A stretch of 14,548 nucleotides of DNA from Nitrososphaerales archaeon TH5895 (GTDB taxonomy: Archaea; Thermoproteota; Nitrososphaeria; Nitrososphaerales; Nitrososphaeraceae), in the NCBI GenBank assembly GCA_014523695.1, contig JAATVS010000481.1, forward strand, positions 1 through 14,548. Reading direction: 5' to 3'. Under the pieces are notes generated by a model, which saw nothing but the letters and a program-made list of their open reading frames with translations, was not told where the DNA came from and did no database searches. This document shows positions 13,727 through 14,548 of the stretch, one piece after another. How positions within the stretch are numbered: position 1 is the stretch's first letter; each line of letters starts with the position of its first letter. The position numbers were made by a program, and so were the translations under genes.

Positions 13727-14548
13727 TTACTGTTGTTTACTCTCGAGATGTTGCATTCTAGCTGTCAGAGCCATTAATTGATCGGAAAGATGCGCTATGG
13801 CATCGTCTTTCATCTTGTCCCTTTCTCTAAATGACTGATTAAGCTCTTCTAGTTCCCCTATTTTGCTTTGAATATCCGCGCCCTGTCTCTCTAGCTGATG
13901 CACATTTAGAAACGTAAGATAGGGTTCTATCTTTCTGAATATCACAGCCTTTTCAGATTCTTTCTTTGTCCAGTATGTAGAACCTGAATGACCTATAAAA
14001 TATTCAGAAAAGTCCTGATATCCTAAATCAGAAATTGTGGTCTTAACAAAACGTCTGAAGGAATGAGGAGTGATCTCTCTTCGTCTTTCGTTACCATCCT
14101 CTCGAGCACCTTTGCCCATACGATCTAGTGTTTTTGCGAAAGACGTGCGGAACTCGACATACAAGCTAACAGGATTAGGATTACCACTTAATCGATGAAC
14201 CGAGAATACAAGATCTGAATCCTTCATACCAGGAGTTCTATATTGAGTAACAGTTTTCCCATTTTCTGAATAACAAATTCGTCGTTTACGATATCTATAA
14301 GTTAGCCAGGATGATAGCTGATTATCTAATTCTTGGGTAAGAAATATTGTTCTATCTGATCTTGTCTTTGTATATTCTCCTCTTACAAACAATCGAGAAG
14401 GATTCGACTCTAAATCTAAATCTTTAACACGTATAGATAGGGCTTCAACAGGACGCATTCCAGTTGATCCAAGTAGCATGAGATATGTTTTTAGTCTAAT
14501 ATCTGAACAAGCGTTAAGTATATCTATTATATCTTCTTTTGATAATGC
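13727..14548 (-). CDS. Tyrosine recombinase/integrase, C-terminal part (5' end outside window)
   Basis: The frame is open to the window edge, so the visible part is 273 residues starting ALSKEDIIDILNACSD. It covers the catalytic domain of a phage-integrase-family (PF00589-type) enzyme: R32 (STGMRPVEAL), K61 (GEYTKTRSDRTIFL), H162-x-x-R165 (TPHSFRRFVKT) and H187 (FIGHSGSTYW). The nucleophilic Tyr is Y192 or Y210 (RKIEPYLTFL), and the usual spacing does not settle which. Residues about 213-273 form a predicted coiled coil (IGELEELNQSFRERDKMKDD), a feature I recall from archaeal integrases of this lineage. The N-terminal core-binding domain is off the edge. The enzyme catalyses site-specific strand exchange for an integrated element whose extent cannot be judged here. 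All visible catalytic positions are intact. Confidence 0.92.
   Translation of the reverse strand, partial: ALSKEDIIDILNACSDIRLKTYLMLLGSTGMRPVEALSIRVKDLDLESNPSRLFVRGEYTKTRSDRTIFLTQELDNQLSSWLTYRYRKRRICYSENGKTVTQYRTPGMKDSDLVFSVHRLSGNPNPVSLYVEFRTSFAKTLDRMGKGAREDGNERRREITPHSFRRFVKTTISDLGYQDFSEYFIGHSGSTYWTKKESEKAVIFRKIEPYLTFLNVHQLERQGADIQSKIGELEELNQSFRERDKMKDDAIAHLSDQLMALTARMQHLESKQQ

Overview
The window looks like AT-rich archaeal DNA, most likely from an ammonia-oxidising Nitrososphaeria (Thaumarchaeota) of the soil Nitrososphaera/Nitrosocosmicus type. Several genes have a TATA-like box about 26-30 nt before the start codon, as expected for leaderless archaeal mRNAs. Shine-Dalgarno sequences are not evident. 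Several proteins match types I recall from this lineage: PsbP-like surface proteins, TPR-PsbP fusions, DM13-leader proteins and integrases with a C-terminal coiled coil. The lineage call is inference from remembered families, not from a search.

Layout. Bases 1-756 hold no intact gene, only the tail of an upstream frame and a fragment resembling the UDP-glucose dehydrogenase C-terminus. Bases 757-2627 (minus) carry a small Cys/Gly/His-rich secreted protein and an exported class C beta-lactamase-like serine hydrolase. Bases 2628-3457 hold two divergent gene remnants. A cytosolic alpha/beta hydrolase (plus) follows at 3458-4282. Bases 4419-6684 (minus) carry an acidic low-complexity protein, a two-TM surface-anchored protein and an HtrA-type serine protease with one PDZ domain. 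Bases 6833-10591 (plus) carry a membrane-anchored protein with two PsbP-like domains and a secreted protein with eleven TPRs plus one PsbP-like domain. A frameshifted TPR remnant (10763-11241) follows. A two-domain arrestin-like protein (minus) lies at 11494-12714. Next come a broken DM13-type membrane protein gene (12992-13383) and the 3' part of a tyrosine integrase (13727-14548, minus), which runs off the window.

Functional reading. Most intact products are predicted to be exported or membrane-anchored and carry many N-x-S/T sequons, so this is mainly a cell-envelope region. HtrA and the double-PsbP gene diverge from a shared 148-nt promoter region, and the TPR-PsbP gene follows on the same strand as the latter. 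A surface quality-control or scaffolding role for this trio is possible but unproven.

The most noteworthy pattern is that four loci (near 3022, 5368, 11107-11140 and 13024) each look like a good reading frame missing exactly one base. This means either active gene decay next to an integrase or indel errors in the assembly. I do not see a clear new defence or metabolic system.
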